Below the pieces are notes generated by a model, which ran no database searches, was not told the origin of the DNA, and was given only the letters and a program-made list of their open reading frames with translations. Positions 6,315 to 18,620 of a DNA stretch of 64,000 nucleotides are shown here, piece after piece (position 1 is the first letter of the stretch; every line of letters begins with the position of its first letter). The position numbers and the translations under genes are program-made. This stretch comes from Brienomyrus brachyistius (Eukaryota > Chordata > Actinopteri > Osteoglossiformes > Mormyridae). The stretch covers positions 11,993,754 through 12,057,753 of the forward strand of contig NC_064555.1 of NCBI RefSeq assembly GCF_023856365.1, read 5' to 3'.

Positions 6315-6322
6315 TGACGTCA
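6315..6322. promoter_or_regulatory. Perfect CRE/ATF palindrome
   Basis: TGACGTCA lies in a short GC-rich island after the AT-rich tract. Two GC boxes (CCCCGCC) follow at about 6339-6360. Together they look like a TATA-less polymerase II promoter or enhancer patch; which gene it would serve is unclear. Confidence 0.4.
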
Positions 6323-6366
6323 CATCGTACCACCACAACCCCGCCTACACAAGCCCCGCCCACAAG

Positions 6367-6380
6367 TGACCTTTTGACCT
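6367..6380 (-). promoter_or_regulatory. AGGTCA direct repeat, 2-bp spacing (DR2-like)
   Basis: Plus-strand TGACCT-TT-TGACCT is, on the minus strand, two AGGTCA half-sites with a 2-bp gap, followed by a partial third (GACCTGTCA). This matches the form of nuclear-receptor sites. It lies 40 bp from the first array unit. Confidence 0.35.
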
Positions 6381-6798
6381 GACCTGTCAATTTGATGGAA
6401 CCGGTATTGTTCCTCTCTCTGCCATTGTGCAGTAATGAATTACACTGTGACCAATTGCTCTTTCAATTTTTGGCATATTTCCACCACTTGCCGCAAATTC
6501 CGTTGCTGTGATGTATTCACTAGTAAAACGCAGTTTTCCTTTCCTCTTATAATTTACACCTATTCAACTATAGTGATGGAAACGAGAACTTCGGGACATG
6601 CCCTAGTTAATGCGTCATCATTGCTTCTAATTTCGAACGTATTGAGATTCTACCCGTCAAAAGTCGAAAATCAGTATAACCACTGACAAAGAAGATGAGA
6701 AAGCGGAGACTACTGAAAGGTAGAGGGTGCGTATTCAGAAAATTACGCAGTCACTTTGAAGTGAACGCTTAGAAACCAACTAGAGTGGGCCATACACC

Positions 6799-6870
6799 TG
6801 CCGTGACCCGGATTCGAAACGGGGTTGCTGCGGCCACAACGCAGAGTACTGACCACTATACGATCACGGC
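6799..6870 (-). tRNA. tRNA-His (GTG), unit 1, B box altered
   Basis: Array-edge copy. B box reads GTTTCGAATCC instead of GGTTCGAATCC, breaking the T-stem pair next to the loop; the rest matches the majority sequence. Pol III transcription may be reduced. Confidence 0.75.
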
Positions 6871-7778
6871 CGCTTTGCTGAGCCATAGGCCAGGTGCTAT
6901 ACCGCAAGGACTCCTTTCCTCCCTGTCCTTATTAAAATATCACCACCGACAAGTACAGTATTCAATTTCTTCCCCTAATGGAAATATGGCTCTTAGTGAT
7001 CACTGGTTAAAATAATGATAGATCATTGCGATTTTACACAGTCACCGCCCATGGAACCTTGCTGAGGACAATTCATATGTGGTGACCATTATATCAAATG
7101 AAAATGCACTGGCAACAGACTTTTTTTTCAATATGCTAGATTTCATATACACAAAGTTTGCACTCATTTCATCAGATATGCTTTGTTCGTTAGAATCGTC
7201 TTTTTTCAGTTGATATTGGTCCCTTTCTGAAATGTAAAAATACACGTACTGAACGACAGTTCCAAAACGAATTTGCAACTGGCACATCGCGGATCCGGCT
7301 TCGCAAAGCTTAACCAAGTACATTCTAAACGGCGCGATAATTAGGAAAAACAAAGCGAGAGAGGATCATCCGAACAGAAATCAATGCATTCTTTCAATTT
7401 GCCATTGTGCAATAATGAGTTACACTGTGACCAATTGCTCTTTCAAATTTTGGCATATTTCCACCAATCGCCGCAAATTCCGTTGTTATGATGTATTCAC
7501 TAGTAAAACACAGTTTTCCTTTCCTCTTATAATTTACACCTGTTCAACTATAGTGATGAAAATGAGCACTTCGGGACTTGCCCTAGTTAATGCGTCTTGA
7601 TTGCTTCTAATTTCGAACGTATTGAGATTCTACCCGTCAAAAGTCGAACATCAGTATAACCACTGACAATGAAGATGAGAAAGCGGAGACTGCTGAAAGG
7701 TAGAGGGTGCGTATTCAGAAAATTACGCAGTCACTTGGAAGTGAACGCTTAAAAACCAACGAGAGTGGGCCATACACC

Positions 7779-7850
7779 TGCCGTGACCCGGATTCGAACC
7801 GGGGTTGCTGCGGCCACAACGCAGAGTACTGACCACTATACGATCACGGC
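7779..7850 (-). tRNA. tRNA-His (GTG), unit 2, majority sequence
   Basis: Reference copy for the array. 72 nt with perfect acceptor stem GCCGTGA/TCACGGC, discriminator A, D-arm with GTGG, anticodon GTG in a CTGCG/CGCAG stem, T-stem CCCGG/CCGGG, and B box GGTTCGAATCC. No intron. Base -1 on the minus strand is G. It is nearly the same as vertebrate tRNA-His. The first T4 is about 57 nt downstream. Confidence 0.95.
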
Positions 7851-8757
7851 CGCTTTGCTGAGCCATAGGCCAGGCGCAATACCACAAGGACGCCTTTCCT
7901 CCCCGTCCTTATTAAAATATCACCACCGACAACTACAATATTCAATTTCTTCCCCTAATGGAAATATGGCTCTTAGTGATCACTGGTTAAAATAATGATA
8001 GATCATTGCGATTTTACACAGTCACCGCCCATGGAACCTTGCTGAGGACAATTCATATGTGGTGACCATTATATCAAATGAAAATGCACTGGCAAAAGAC
8101 TTTTTTTCAATATGCTACATTTCACATATACGAAGCTTGCACTCATTTCATCAGATATGCTTTGTTCGTTAGACTCGTCATTTTTCAGTTGATATCGGTC
8201 GCTTTCTGAAATGTAAAAATACACCTACTGGACGACAGTTCCAAAACGAATTTGCAACTGGCACATCGCGGATCCGGCTTCGCAAAGCTTAACCAAGTAC
8301 GTTCTAAACGGCGCGATAATTAGGAAAATCAAAGCGAGAGAGGATCATCCGAACAGAAATCAAACGATTCTTTCAATTTGCCATTGTGCAGTAATGAATT
8401 ACACTGTGACCAATTGCTCTTTCAAATTTTGGCATATTTCCACCAATCGCCGCAAATTCCGTTGTTATGATGTATTCACTAGTAAAACGCAGTTTTCCTT
8501 TTTTCTTATAATTTACACATGTTCAACTATAGTGATGGAAACGAGAACTTCGGGACTTGCCCTAGTTAATGCGTCTTGATTGCTTCTAATTTCGAACGTA
8601 TTGAGATTCTACCCGTCAAAAGTCGAACATCAGTATAACCACTGACAATGAAAATGAGAAAGCGGAGACTGCTGAAAGGTAGAGGGTGCGTATTCAGAAA
8701 ATTATGCAGTCACTTGGAAGTGAACGCTTAAAAACCAACGAGAGTGGGCCATACACC

Positions 8758-8829
8758 TGCCGTGACCCGGATTCGAACCGGGGTTGCTGCGGCCACAACG
8801 CAGAGTACTTACCACTATACGATCACGGC
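8758..8829 (-). tRNA. tRNA-His (GTG), unit 3
   Basis: One change from the majority: C20 to A in the D loop (GTGGTAAG). G18-G19 and all stems are intact, so probably functional. Confidence 0.9.
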
Positions 8830-9736
8830 CGCTTTGCTGAGCCATAGGCCAGGCGCAATACCACAAGGATGCCTTTCCTCCCCGTCCTTATTAAAATATC
8901 ACCACCGACAACTACAATATTCAATTTCTTCCCCTAATGGAAATATGGCTCTTAGTGATCACTGGTTAAAATAATGATAGATCATTGCGATTTTACACAG
9001 TCACCGCCCATGGAACCTTGCTGAGGACAATTCATATGTGGTGACCATTATATCAAATGAAAATGCACTGGCAAAAGACTTTTTTTCAATATGCTACATT
9101 TCACATATACGAAGCTTGCACTCATTTCATCAGATATGCTTTGTTCGTTAGACTCGTCATTTTTCAGTTGATATCGGTCGCTTTCTGAAATGTAAAAATA
9201 CACCTACTGGACGACAGTTCCAAAACGAATTTGCAACTGGCACATCGCGGATCCGGCTTCGCAAAGCTTAACCAAGTACGTTCTAAACGGCGCGATAATT
9301 AGGAAAATCAAAGCGAGAGAGGATCATCCGAACAGAAATCAAACGATTCTTTCAATTTGCCATTGTGCAGTAATGAATTACACTGTGACCAATTGCTCTT
9401 TCAAATTTTGGCATATTTCCACCAATCGCCGCAAATTCCGTTGTTATGATGTATTCACTAGTAAAACGCAGTTTTCCTTTTTTCTTATAATTTACACATG
9501 TTCAACTATAGTGATGGAAACGAGAACTTCGGGACATGCCCTAGTTAATGCGTCATCATTGCTTCTAATTCCGAACGTATTGAGATTCTACCCGTCAAAA
9601 GTCGAAAATCAGTATAACCACTGACAAAGAACATGAGAAAGCGGAGACTGCTGAAAGGTAGAGGGTGCGTATTCAGAAAATTACGCAGTCACTTGGAAGT
9701 GAACGCTTAGAAACCAACAAGAGGGGGCCATACACC

Positions 9737-9808
9737 TGCCGTGACCCGGATTCGAACCGGGGTTGCTGCGGCCACAACGCAGAGTACTGACCACTATACG
9801 ATCACGGC
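9737..9808 (-). tRNA. tRNA-His (GTG), unit 4, majority sequence
   Basis: Identical to the majority over 72 nt. Its 5' flank has CGGCCGCATTG where most units have CGGCCGCTTTG (plus strand), shared only with unit 6. Confidence 0.94.
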
Positions 9809-10715
9809 CGCATTGCTGAGCCATAGGCCAGGCGCTATACCACAAGGACGCCTTTCCTCCCCGTCCTTATTAAAATATCACCACCGACAAGTACAGTATT
9901 CAATTTCTTCCCCTAATGGAAATATGGCTCTTAGTGATCACTGGTTAAAATAATGATAGATCATTGCGATTTTACACAGTCACCGCCCATGGAATCTCGC
10001 AGAGGACAATTCATATGTGGTGTCCATTATTTCAAATGAAAATGCACTGGCAAAAGACTTTTTTTCAATATGCTACATTTCACATATACGAAGCTTGCAC
10101 TCATTTCATCAGATATGCTTTGTTCGTTAGACTCGTCTTTTTTCAGTTGATATCGGTCTCTTTCTGAAATGTAAAAATACACCTACTGGACGACAGTTCC
10201 AAAACGAATTTGCAACTGGCACATCGCGGATCCGGCTTCGCAAAGCTTAACCAAGTACATTCTAAACGGCGCGATAATTAGGAAAATCAAAGCGAGAGAG
10301 GATCATCCGAACAGAAATCAAACGATTCTTTCAATTTGCCATTGTGCAGTAATGAATTACACTGTGACCAATTGCTCTTTCAATTTTTGGCATATTTCCA
10401 CCACTTGCCGCAAATTCCGTTGTTATGATGTATTCACTAGTAAAACGCAGTTTTCCTTTCCTCTTATAATTTACACCTGTTCAACTATAGTGATGGAAAC
10501 GAGAACTTCGGGACATGCCCTAGTTAATGCGTCATCATTGCTTCTAATTTCGAACGTATTGAGATTCTACCCGTCAAAAGTCGAAAATCAGTATAACCAC
10601 TGACAAAGAAGATGAGAAAGCGGAGACTGCTGAAAGGTAGAGGGTGCATATTCAGAAAATTACACAGTCACTTGGAAGTGAACGCTTAGAAACCAACTAG
10701 AGTGGGCCATACACC

Positions 10716-10787
10716 TGCCGTGACCCGGATTCGAACCGAGGTTGCTGCGGCCACAACGCAGAGTACTGACCACTTTACGATCACGGC
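10716..10787 (-). tRNA. tRNA-His (GTG), unit 5
   Basis: Two changes: T-stem C to T giving a T-G wobble (CTCGG/CCGGG), and D-arm TATAG to TAAAG in the A box. Same pair of changes as unit 7. Confidence 0.82.
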
Positions 10788-11694
10788 CGCTTTGCTGAGC
10801 CATAGGCCAGGCGCAATACCACAAGGACGCCTTTCCTCCCCGTCCTTATTAAAATATCACCACCGACAACTACAATATTCAATTTCTTCCCCTAATGGAA
10901 ATATGGCTCTTAGTGATCACTGGTTAAAATAATGATAGATCATTGCGATTTTACACAGTCACCGCCCATGGAACCTTGCTGAGGACAATTCATATGTGGT
11001 GACCATTATATCAAATGAAAATGCACTGGCAAAAGACTTTTTTTCAATATGCTACATTTCACATATACGAAGCTTGCACTCATTTCATCAGATATGCTTT
11101 GTTCGTTAGACTCGTCATTTTTCAGTTGATATCGGTCGCTTTCTGAAATGTAAAAATACACCTATTGGACGACAGTTCCAAAACGAATTTGCAACTGGCA
11201 CATCGCGGATCCGGCTTCGCAAAGCTTAACCAAGTACGTTCTAAACGGCGCGATAATTAGGAAAATCAAAGCGAGAGAGGATCATCCGAACAGAAATCAA
11301 ACGATTCTTTCAATTTGCCATTGTGCAGTAATGAATTACACTGTGACCAATTGCTCTTTCAAATTTTGGCATATTTCCACCAATCGCCGCAAATTCCGTT
11401 GTTATGATGTATTCACTAGTAAAACGCAGTTTTCCTTTTTTCTTATAATTTACACATGTTCAACTATAGTGATGGAAACGAGAACTTCGGGACATGCCCT
11501 AGTTAATGCGTCATCATTGCTTCTAATTCCGAACGTATTGAGATTCTACCCGTCAAAAGTCGAAAATCAGTATAACCACTGACAAAGAACATGAGAAAGC
11601 GGAGACTGCTGAAAGGTAGAGGGTGCGTATTCAGAAAATTACGCAGTCACTTGGAAGTGAACGCTTAGAAACCAACAAGAGGGGGCCATACACC

Positions 11695-11766
11695 TGCCGT
11701 GACCCGGATTCGAACCGGGGTTGCTGCGGCCACAACGCAGAGTACTGACCACTATACGATCACGGC
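11695..11766 (-). tRNA. tRNA-His (GTG), unit 6, majority sequence
   Basis: Identical to the majority over 72 nt; flanks match unit 4, consistent with a dimer duplication. Confidence 0.94.
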
Positions 11767-12673
11767 CGCATTGCTGAGCCATAGGCCAGGCGCTATACCA
11801 CAAGGACGCCTTTCCTCCCCGTCCTTATTAAAATATCACCACCGACAAGTACAGTATTCAATTTCTTCCCCTAATGAAAATATGGCTCTTAGTGATCACT
11901 GGTTAAAATAATGATAGATCATTGCGATTTTACACAGTCACCGCCCATGGAATCTCGCAGAGGACAATTCATATGTGGTGTCCATTATTTCAAATGAAAA
12001 TGCACTGGCAAAAGACTTTTTTTCAATATGCTACATTTCACATATACGAAGCTTGCACTCATTTCATCAGATATGCTTTGTTCGTTAGACTCGTCTTTTT
12101 TCAGTTGATATCGGTCTCTTTCTGAAATGTAAAAATACACCTACTGGACGACAGTTCCAAAACGAATTTGCAACTGGCACATCGCGGATCCGGCTTCGCA
12201 AAGCTTAACCAAGTACATTCTAAACGGCGCGATAATTAGGAAAATCAAAGCGAGAGAGGATCATCCGAACAGAAATCAAACGATTCTTTCAATTTGCCAT
12301 TGTGCAGTAATGAATTACACTGTGACCAATTGCTCTTTCAATTTTTGGCATATTTCCACCACTTGCCGCAAATTCCGTTGTTATGATGTATTCACTAGTA
12401 AAACGCAGTTTTCCTTTCTTCTTATAATTTACACCTGTTCAACTATAGTGATGGAAACGAGAACTTCGGGACATGCCCTAGTTAATGCGTCATCATTGCT
12501 TCTAATTTCGAACGTATTGAGATTCTACCTGTCAAAAGTCGAAAATCAGTATAACCACTGACAAAGAAGATGAGAAAGCGGAGACTGCTGAAAGGTAGAG
12601 GGTGCGTATTCAGAAAATTACACAGTCACTTGGAAGTGAACGCTTAGAAACCAACTAGAGTGGGCCATACACC

Positions 12674-12745
12674 TGCCGTGACCCGGATTCGAACCGAGGT
12701 TGCTGCGGCCACAACGCAGAGTACTGACCACTTTACGATCACGGC
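12674..12745 (-). tRNA. tRNA-His (GTG), unit 7
   Basis: Carries the same T-stem wobble and A-box change as unit 5. Confidence 0.82.
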
Positions 12746-13652
12746 CGCTTTGCTGAGCCATAGGCCAGGCGCAATACCACAAGGACGCCTTTCCTCCCCG
12801 TCCTTATTAAAATATCACCACCGACAACTACAGTATTCAATTTCTTCCCCTAATGGAAATATGGCTCTTAGTGATCACTGGTTAAAATAATGATAGATCA
12901 TTGCGATTTTACACAGTCACCGCCCATGGAATCTCGCAGAGGACAATTCATATGTGGTGACCATTATATCAAATGAAAATGCACTGGCAAAAGACTTTTT
13001 TTCAATATGCTACATTTCACATATACGAAGCTTGCACTCATTTCATTAGATATGCTTTGTTCGTTAGACTCGTCTTTTTTCAGTTGATATCGGTCGCTAT
13101 CTGAAATGTAAAAATACACCTACTGGACGACAGTTCCAAAACGAATTTGCAACTGGCACATCGCGGATCCGGCTTCGCAAAGCTTAACCAAGTACATTCT
13201 AAACGGCGCGATAATTAGGAAAATCAAAGCGAGAGAGGATCATCCGAACAGAAATCAAACGATTCTTTCAATTTGCCATTGTGCAGTAATGAATTACACT
13301 GTGACCAATTGCTCTTTCAATTTTTGGCATATTTCCACCACTTGCCGCAAATTCCGTTGTTATGACGTATTCACTAGTAAAACGCAGTTTTCCTTTCCTC
13401 TTATAATTTACACCTGTTCAACTATAGTGATGGAAAGGAGAACTTCGGGACATGCCCTAGTTAATGCGTCATCATTGCTTCTAATTTCGAACGTATTGAG
13501 ATTCTACCCGTCAAAAGTCGAAAATCAGTATAACCACTGACAAAGAAGATGAGAAAGCGGAGACTGCTGAAAGGTAGAGGGTGCGTATTCAGAAAATTAT
13601 GCAGTCACTTGGAAGTGAACGCTTAGAAACCAACGAGAGTGGGCCATACACC

Positions 13653-13724
13653 TGCCGTGACCCGGATTCGAACCGGGGTTGCTGCGGCCACAACGCAGAG
13701 TACTGACCACTATACGATCACGGC
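13653..13724 (-). tRNA. tRNA-His (GTG), unit 8, majority sequence
   Basis: Identical to the majority over 72 nt. Confidence 0.94.
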
Positions 13725-14631
13725 CGCTTTGCTGAGCCATAGGCCAGGCGCAATACCACAAGGACGCCTTTCCTCCCCGTCCTTATTAAAATATCACCAC
13801 CGACAACTACAGTATTCAATTTCTTCCCCTAATGGAAATATGGCTCTTAGTGATCACTGGTTAAAATAATGATAGATCATTGCGATTTTACACAGTCACC
13901 GCCCATGGAATCTCGCAGAGGACAATTCATATGTGGTGTCCATTATATCAAATGAAAATGCACTGGCAAAAGACTTTTTTTCAATATGCTACATTTCACA
14001 TATACGAAGCTTGCACTCATTTCATCAGATATGCTTTGTTCGTTAGACTCGTCTTTTTTCAGTTGATATCGGTCGCTTTCTGAAATGTAAAAATACGCCT
14101 ACTGGACGACAGTTCCAAAACGAATTTGCAACTGGCACATCGCGGATCCGGCTTCGCAAAGCTTAACCAAGTACATTCTAAACGGCGCGATAATTAGGAA
14201 AATCAAAGCGAGAGAGGATCATCCGAACAGAAATCAAACGATTCTTTCAATTTGCCATTGTGCAGTAATGAATTACACTGTGACCAATTGCTCTTTCAAT
14301 TTTTGGCATATTTCCACCACTTGCCGCAAATTCCGTTGTTATGATGTATTCACTAGTAAAACGCAGTTTTCCTTTCCTCTTATAATTTACACCTGTTCAA
14401 CTATAGTGATGGAAACGAGAACTTCGGGACATGCCCTAGTTAATGCGTCATCATTGCTTCTAATTTCGAACGTATTGAGATTCTACCCGTCAAAAGTCGA
14501 AAATCAGTATAACCACTGACAAAGAAGATGAGAAAGCGGAGACTGCTGAAAGGTAGAGGGTGCGTATTCAGAAAATTACGCAGTCACTTGGAAGTGAACG
14601 CTTAGAAAGCGACGAGAGTGGGCCATACACC

Positions 14632-14703
14632 TGCCGTGACCCGGATTGGAACCGGGGTTGCTGCGGCCACAACGCAGAGTACTGACCACTATACGATCAC
14701 GGC
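14632..14703 (-). tRNA. tRNA-His (GTG), unit 9, T-loop mutated
   Basis: T loop TTCCAAT instead of TTCGAAT, changing the core of the B box (GGTTCCAATCC). Stems are intact. TFIIIC binding is probably weakened. Shared with unit 11. Confidence 0.75.
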
Positions 14704-15610
14704 CGCTTTGCTGAGCCATAGGCCAGGCGCAATACCACAAGGACGCCTTTCCTCCCCGTCCTTATTAAAATATCACCACCGACAACTACAGTATTCAATT
14801 TCTTCCCCTAATGGAAATATGGCTCTTAGTGATCACTGGTTAAAATAATGATAGATCATTGCGATTTTAGACAGTCACCGCCCATGGAATCTCGCAGAGG
14901 ACAATTCATATGTGGTGACCATTATATCAAATGAAAATGCACTGGCAAAAGACTTTTTTTCAATATGCTACATTTCACATATACGAAGCTTGCACTCATT
15001 TCATCAGATATGCTTTGTTCGTTAGACTCGTCTTTTTTCAGTTGATATCGGTCGCTTTCTGAAATGTAAAAATACACCTACTGGACGACAGTTCCAAAAC
15101 GAATTTGCAACTGGCACATCGCGGATCCGGCTTCGCAAAGCTTAACCAAGTACATTCTAAACGGCGCGATAATTAGGAAAATCAAAGCGAGAGAGGATCA
15201 TCCGAACAGAAATCAAACGATTCTTTCAATTTGCCATTGTGCAGTAATGAATTACACTGTGACCAATTGCTCTTTCAATTTTTGGCATATTTCCACCACT
15301 TGCCGCAAATTCCGTTGTTATGACGTATTCACTAGTAAAACGCAGTTTTCCTTTCCTCTTATAATTTACACCTGTTCAACTATAGTGATGGAAAGGAGAA
15401 CTTCGGGACATGCCCTAGTTAATGCGTCATCATTGCTTCTAATTTCGAACGTATTGAGATTCTACCCGTCAAAAGTCGAAAATCAGTATAACCACTGACA
15501 AAGAAGATGAGAAAGCGGAGACTGCTGAAAGGTAGAGGGTGCGTATTCAGAAAATTACGCAGTCCCTTGGAAGTGAACGCTTAGAAACCAACAAGAGTGG
15601 GCCATACACC

Positions 15611-15682
15611 TGCCGTGACCCGGATTCGAACCGGGGTTGCTGCGGCCACAACGCGGAGTACTGACCACTATACGATCACGGA
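15611..15682 (-). pseudogene. tRNA-His-like copy, unit 10, probably broken
   Basis: G1 is replaced by T, which breaks the first acceptor pair next to the His identity site, and T28 is C, breaking a T28-A42 pair in the anticodon stem. The anticodon is still GTG. Confidence 0.7.
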
Positions 15683-16590
15683 CGCTTTGCTGAGCCATAG
15701 GGCAGGCGCAATACCACAAGGACGCCTTTCCTCCCCGTCCTTATTAAAATATCACCACCGACAACTACAGTATTCAATTTCTTCCCCTAATGGAAATATG
15801 GCTCTTAGTGATCACTGGTTAAAATAATGATAGATCATTGCGATTTTACACAGTCACCGCCCATGGAATCTCGCAGAGGACAATTCATATGTGGTGTCCA
15901 TTATATCAAATGAAAATGCACTGGCAAAAGACTTTTTTTCAATATGCTACATTTCACATATACGAAGCTTGCACTCATTTCATCAGATATGCTTTGTTCG
16001 TTAGACTCGTCTTTTTTTCAGTTGATATCGGTCGCTTTCTGAAATGTAAAAATACGCCTACTGGACGACAGTTCCAAAACGAATTTGCAACTGGCACATC
16101 GCGGATCCGGCTTCGCAAAGCTTAACCAAGTACATTCTAAACGGCGCGATAATTAGGAAAATCAAAGCGAGAGAGGATCATCCGAACAGAAATCAAACGA
16201 TTCTTTCAATTTGCCATTGTGCAGTAATGAATTACACTGTGACCAATTGCTCTTTCAATTTTTGGCATATTTCCACCACTTGCCGCAAATTCCGTTGTTA
16301 TGATGTATTCACTAGTAAAACGCAGTTTTCCTTTCCTCTTATAATTTACACCTGTTCAACTATAGTGATGGAAACGAGAACTTCGGGACATGCCCTAGTT
16401 AATGCGTCATCATTGCTTCTAATTTCGAACGTATTGAGATTCTACCCGTCAAAAGTCGAAAATCAGTATAACCACTGACAAAGAAGATGAGAAAGCGGAG
16501 ACTGCTGAAAGGTAGAGGGTGCGTATTCAGAAAATTACGCAGTCACTTGGAAGTGAACGCTTAGAAAGCGACGAGAGTGGGCCATACACC

Positions 16591-16662
16591 TGCCGTGACC
16601 CGGATTGGAACCGGGGTTGCTGCGGCCACAACGCAGAGTACTGACCACTATACGATCACGGC
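16591..16662 (-). tRNA. tRNA-His (GTG), unit 11, T-loop mutated
   Basis: Same TTCCAAT T-loop change as unit 9, supporting duplication of the unit 8-9 pair. Confidence 0.75.
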
Positions 16663-17569
16663 CGCTTTGCTGAGCCATAGGCCAGGCGCTATACCACAAG
16701 GATGCCTTTCCTCCCCGTCCTTATTAAAATATCACCACCGACAACTACAATATTCAATTTCTTCCCCTAATGGAAATATGGCTCTTAGTGATCACTGGTT
16801 AAAATAATGATAGATCATTGCGATTTTACACAGTCACCGCCCATGGAACCTTGCTGAGGACAATTCATATGTGGTGTCCATTATATCAAATGAAAATGCA
16901 CTGGCAAAAGACTTTTTTTCAATATGCTACATTTCACATATACGAAGCTTGCACTCATTTCATCAGATATGCTTTGTTCGTTAGACTCGTCTTTTTTCAG
17001 TTGATATCGGTCGCTATCTGAAATGTAAAAATATACCTACTGGACGACAGTTCCAAAACGAATTTGCAACTGGCACATCGCGGATCCGGCTTCGCAAAGC
17101 TTAACCAAGTACATTCTAAACGGCGCGATAATTAGGAAAAGCAAAGCGAGAGAGCATCATCCGAACAGAAATCAATGTATTCTTTCAATTTGCCATTGTG
17201 CAATAATGAGTTACACTGTGACCAATTGCTCTTTCAAATTTTGGCATATTTCCACCAATCGCCGCAAATTCCGTTGTTATGATGTATTCACTAGTAAAAC
17301 GCAGTTTTCCTTTCTTCTTATAATTTACACATGTTCAACTATAGTGATGGAAACGAGAACTTCGGGACATGCCCTAGTTAATGCGTCATCATTGCTTCTA
17401 ATTCCGAACGTATTGAGATTCTACCCGTCAAAAGTCGAAAATCAGTATAACCACTGACAAAGAACATGAGAAAGCGGAGACTGCTGAAAGGTAGAGGGTG
17501 CGTATTCAGAAAATTACGCAGTCACTTGGACGTGAACGCTTAGAAACCAACAAGAGTGGGCTATACACC

Positions 17570-17641
17570 TGCCGTGACCCGGATTCGAACCGGGGTTGCT
17601 GCGGCCACAACGCAGAGTACTGACCACTATACGATCACGGC
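17570..17641 (-). tRNA. tRNA-His (GTG), unit 12, majority sequence
   Basis: Identical over 72 nt. The downstream hairpin has one stem mismatch here (TCACTTGGACGTGA). Confidence 0.94.
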
Positions 17642-18548
17642 CGCTTTGCTGAGCCATAGGCCAGGCGCTATATCACAAGGACGCCTTTCCTCCCCGTCCT
17701 TATTAAAATATCACCACAGACAAGTACAGAATTCAATTTCTTCCCCTAATGGAAATATGGCTCTTAGTGATCACTGGTTAAAATAATGATAGATCATTGC
17801 GATTTTACACAGTCACCGCCCATGGAACCTTGCTGAGGACAATTCATATGTGGTGACCATTATATCAAATGAAAATGCACTGGCAAAAGACTTTTTTTCA
17901 ATATGCTACATTTCACATATACGAAGCTTGCACTCATTTCATCAGATATGCTTTGTTCGTTAGACTCGTCATTTTTCAGTTGATATCGGTCGCTTTCTGA
18001 AATGTAAAAATACACCTACTGGACGACAGTTCCAAAACGAATTTGCAACTGGCACATCGCGGATCCGGCTTCGCAAAGCTTAACCAAGTACGTTCTAAAC
18101 GGCGCGATAATTAGGAAAATCAAAGCGAGAGAGGATCATCCGAACAGAAATCAATGTATTCTTTCAATTTGCCATTGTGCAATAATGAGTTACACTGTGA
18201 CCAATTGCTCTTTCAAATTTTGGCATATTTCCACCAATCGCCGCAAATTCCGTTGTTATGATGTATTCACTAGTAAAACGCAGTTTTCCTTTCTTCTTAT
18301 AATTTACACATGTTCAACTATAGTGATGGAAACGAGAACTTCGGGACATGCCCTAGTTAATGCGTCATCATTGCTTCTAATTCCGAACGTATTGAGATTC
18401 TACCCGTCAAAAGTCGAAAATCAGTATAACCACTGACAAAGAACATGAGAAAGCGGAGACTGCTGAAAGGTAGAGGGTGCGTATTCAGAAAATTACGCAG
18501 TCACTTGGACGTGAACGCTTAGAAAGCAACAAGAGTGGGCTATACACC

Positions 18549-18620
18549 TGCCGTGACCCGGATTCGAACCGGGGTTGCTGCGGCCACAACGCAGAGTACT
18601 GACCACTATACGATCACGGC
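18549..18620 (-). tRNA. tRNA-His (GTG), unit 13, majority sequence
   Basis: Identical over 72 nt; downstream hairpin carries the same mismatch as unit 12. Confidence 0.94.

Larger units (their letters stand above)
9373..13288. repeat. Duplicated two-unit block (units 4-5 and 6-7, period 1958 bp)
   Basis: 9373-11330 and 11331-13288 share private variants. Units 4 and 6 both have AACAAGAGGGGG before the tRNA, CGGCCGCATTG after it, and ATTATTTCAAATG. Units 5 and 7 share the CCACTTTACG and CGAACCGAGG tRNA changes. Confidence 0.85.
13289..17205. repeat. Duplicated two-unit block (units 8-9 and 10-11, period about 1958-1959 bp)
   Basis: Units 8 and 10 share TATGACGTATTC and GATGGAAAGGAG. Units 9 and 11 share AGAAAGCGACGAG and the GGATTGGAACC tRNA allele. 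These are found in few or no other units. Confidence 0.85.

Noticed and set aside
6435..6686. Recurring 61-83-codon plus-strand frame at the start of every unit
   Set aside because: The frame is shortened by a stop in many units (GCGTCTTGA), several units differ by non-synonymous changes, and the protein has no recognisable domain. It recurs only because the DNA unit recurs.
6785..7015. Recurring 76-codon plus-strand frame across the tRNA-His
   Set aside because: It starts with GTG and is antisense to the tRNA; its sequence conservation is explained by the tRNA.
7021..7080. Possible C/D-box snoRNA around AATGATAGA ... CTGA
   Set aside because: The C-box match is imperfect (consensus RTGATGA), there is no clear terminal stem, and no guide match was evident by eye.
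6421..7400. 5S rRNA, U-snRNA or a second tRNA in the unit
   Set aside because: I scanned both strands for conserved 5S, U1, U2, U4, U5, U6 starts and a second GGTTCGA-type B box and found none.
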